A stretch of 6,388 bases of DNA from Nitrosomonadaceae bacterium. Lineage in GTDB: Bacteria; Pseudomonadota; Gammaproteobacteria; Burkholderiales; Usitatibacteraceae. This document shows positions 5,802 through 6,388 of this stretch, in pieces. The DNA lies in contig JAJTHU010000322.1 of the NCBI GenBank assembly GCA_021300055.1, forward strand, positions 1 through 6,388, in the 5' to 3' direction. A program made the translations under genes and the position numbers. A model generated the notes under the pieces. That model saw only the letters and a program-made list of their open reading frames with translations, made no database searches and was not told the DNA's origin. Positions within the stretch are counted from its first letter, which is position 1; the number at the start of each line of letters is the position of its first letter.

Positions 5802-6388
5802 ATGAACAAGCTAGCCCTTCTACTTGCTGCAACACTGTCTCTTTCCGTGGGTCTACATCCTTTCGATGCGCACGCGCAATCGCCATCCCCATCGCCCGCC
5901 CCGACCGCGGCAGCGCCATCGCCGATTCCGCTCGAAACCTTCCTGCGACGCCCGGAATTTCAGGCGATGTCGATCTCGCCAAACGGCGACCGCTTGGCGG
6001 CACTGGTACCCATCAAGGACCGCGACAACCTCGTTGTGATAGACCTTGCCAAGCGCACCCGCTCGGTCATCACGGGATTCACAGACAACGACGTCATTAA
6101 CTTCAGCTGGATCAACAACGACCGCATTTTTCTACGCGTCGCAGATGGCAAAGATGCGCTTGGCGAAGCGCGTTATCGCGGCACCTACGCCATCAACGTT
6201 GACGGCAAAGGGCTGCGTGACCTCACCGATTTGCGCAGCCTCGCGCCGCTACGCTACATCTTAGGCGACACCAAAGGCGAGATGTTCGTCACGATGCGAG
6301 TTCGTAATCGCGCCATCGCCGACGTGTATCGCCTGAACACGCATACTGGTCGCTCCGAGCTGCTCACCTTCGATAATCCAGGCGAAAC
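5802..6388 (+). CDS. Second exported S9-type peptidase, N-terminal part (partial, runs off the right edge)
   Basis: The reading frame is open from the ATG at 5802 to the window end, 195 whole codons with no stop. Residues 1-25 form a signal peptide (MNKLALLLAATLSLSVG, then AHA before Gln26). A Pro/Ser/Ala-rich linker (SPSPSPAPTAAAPSPIP, 27-43) follows. From RRPEF (49-53) on it aligns without gaps to residues 57-143 of the upstream S9 peptidase. I count about 52 identities in 87 positions, including SPNGD, NLVVI, YRGT and VDG/TDG. Similarity continues to ELLTFDNPGE (186-195) against QLLTFNSPGD. It is therefore a paralog. The catalytic domain is beyond the window, so activity cannot be confirmed. 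The purine-rich GAGCGAGAGTGA just upstream may serve as ribosome site. Confidence 0.9.
   Translation, partial: MNKLALLLAATLSLSVGLHPFDAHAQSPSPSPAPTAAAPSPIPLETFLRRPEFQAMSISPNGDRLAALVPIKDRDNLVVIDLAKRTRSVITGFTDNDVINFSWINNDRIFLRVADGKDALGEARYRGTYAINVDGKGLRDLTDLRSLAPLRYILGDTKGEMFVTMRVRNRAIADVYRLNTHTGRSELLTFDNPGE

Noticed and set aside
1..6388. Search for mobile elements, CRISPR arrays, tRNA or rRNA genes and defence systems; XerD considered as a phage or integron integrase
   Set aside because: No terminal repeats, regularly spaced repeats or RNA-like folds were seen. The recombinase has housekeeping XerD features and sits among housekeeping genes with no attachment-site repeats.

Overview
The window reads as ordinary chromosomal DNA of a Gram-negative proteobacterium, most likely a betaproteobacterium (Burkholderiales-like). 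This is inference. It rests on the GC-rich third codon positions, the run of housekeeping genes ogt, xerD, ybaK, the divergent pair folB/plsY, a DUF2784 membrane protein, and exported S9 peptidases with classical signal peptides. No taxonomic marker such as rRNA is present.

Layout. Positions 1-1573 hold a compact plus-strand group: the 3' end of a probable methylated-DNA--protein-cysteine methyltransferase gene, then xerD, then a YbaK-type Cys-tRNA(Pro) deacylase. The gaps are only 14 and 16 bases, so co-transcription is likely. A minus-strand folB (dihydroneopterin aldolase) converges on it. It is divergent from plsY (acyl-phosphate glycerol-3-phosphate acyltransferase) across a 62-base gap. 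plsY ends at a hairpin terminator and converges with a minus-strand DUF2784 membrane protein gene. A 308-base gap, of which only the right end shows recognisable signals, leads to a second theme from 3450 on. This is a complete 710-residue exported S9-family (prolyl oligopeptidase superfamily) serine peptidase, a strong terminator, and the 5' part of a second exported S9-type protein that runs off the right edge.

How the genes relate. The left part mixes DNA repair and chromosome-dimer resolution, translation quality control, folate synthesis and phospholipid synthesis. These are housekeeping functions that share no single pathway. The right part is a tandem pair of related secreted peptidases, probably for peptide scavenging in the periplasm or outside the cell. 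The two are separated by a terminator, and each has its own promoter-like element of the same form (TTGCAC, 17 bases, TAnACT). They therefore look like independently transcribed duplicates and not one operon.

I found no mobile element, CRISPR array, RNA gene or clearly new system. The points most worth a second look are the tandem S9 duplication with its matched promoters, a cysteine pair present in one paralog and absent from the other, and the uncharacterised DUF2784 protein.
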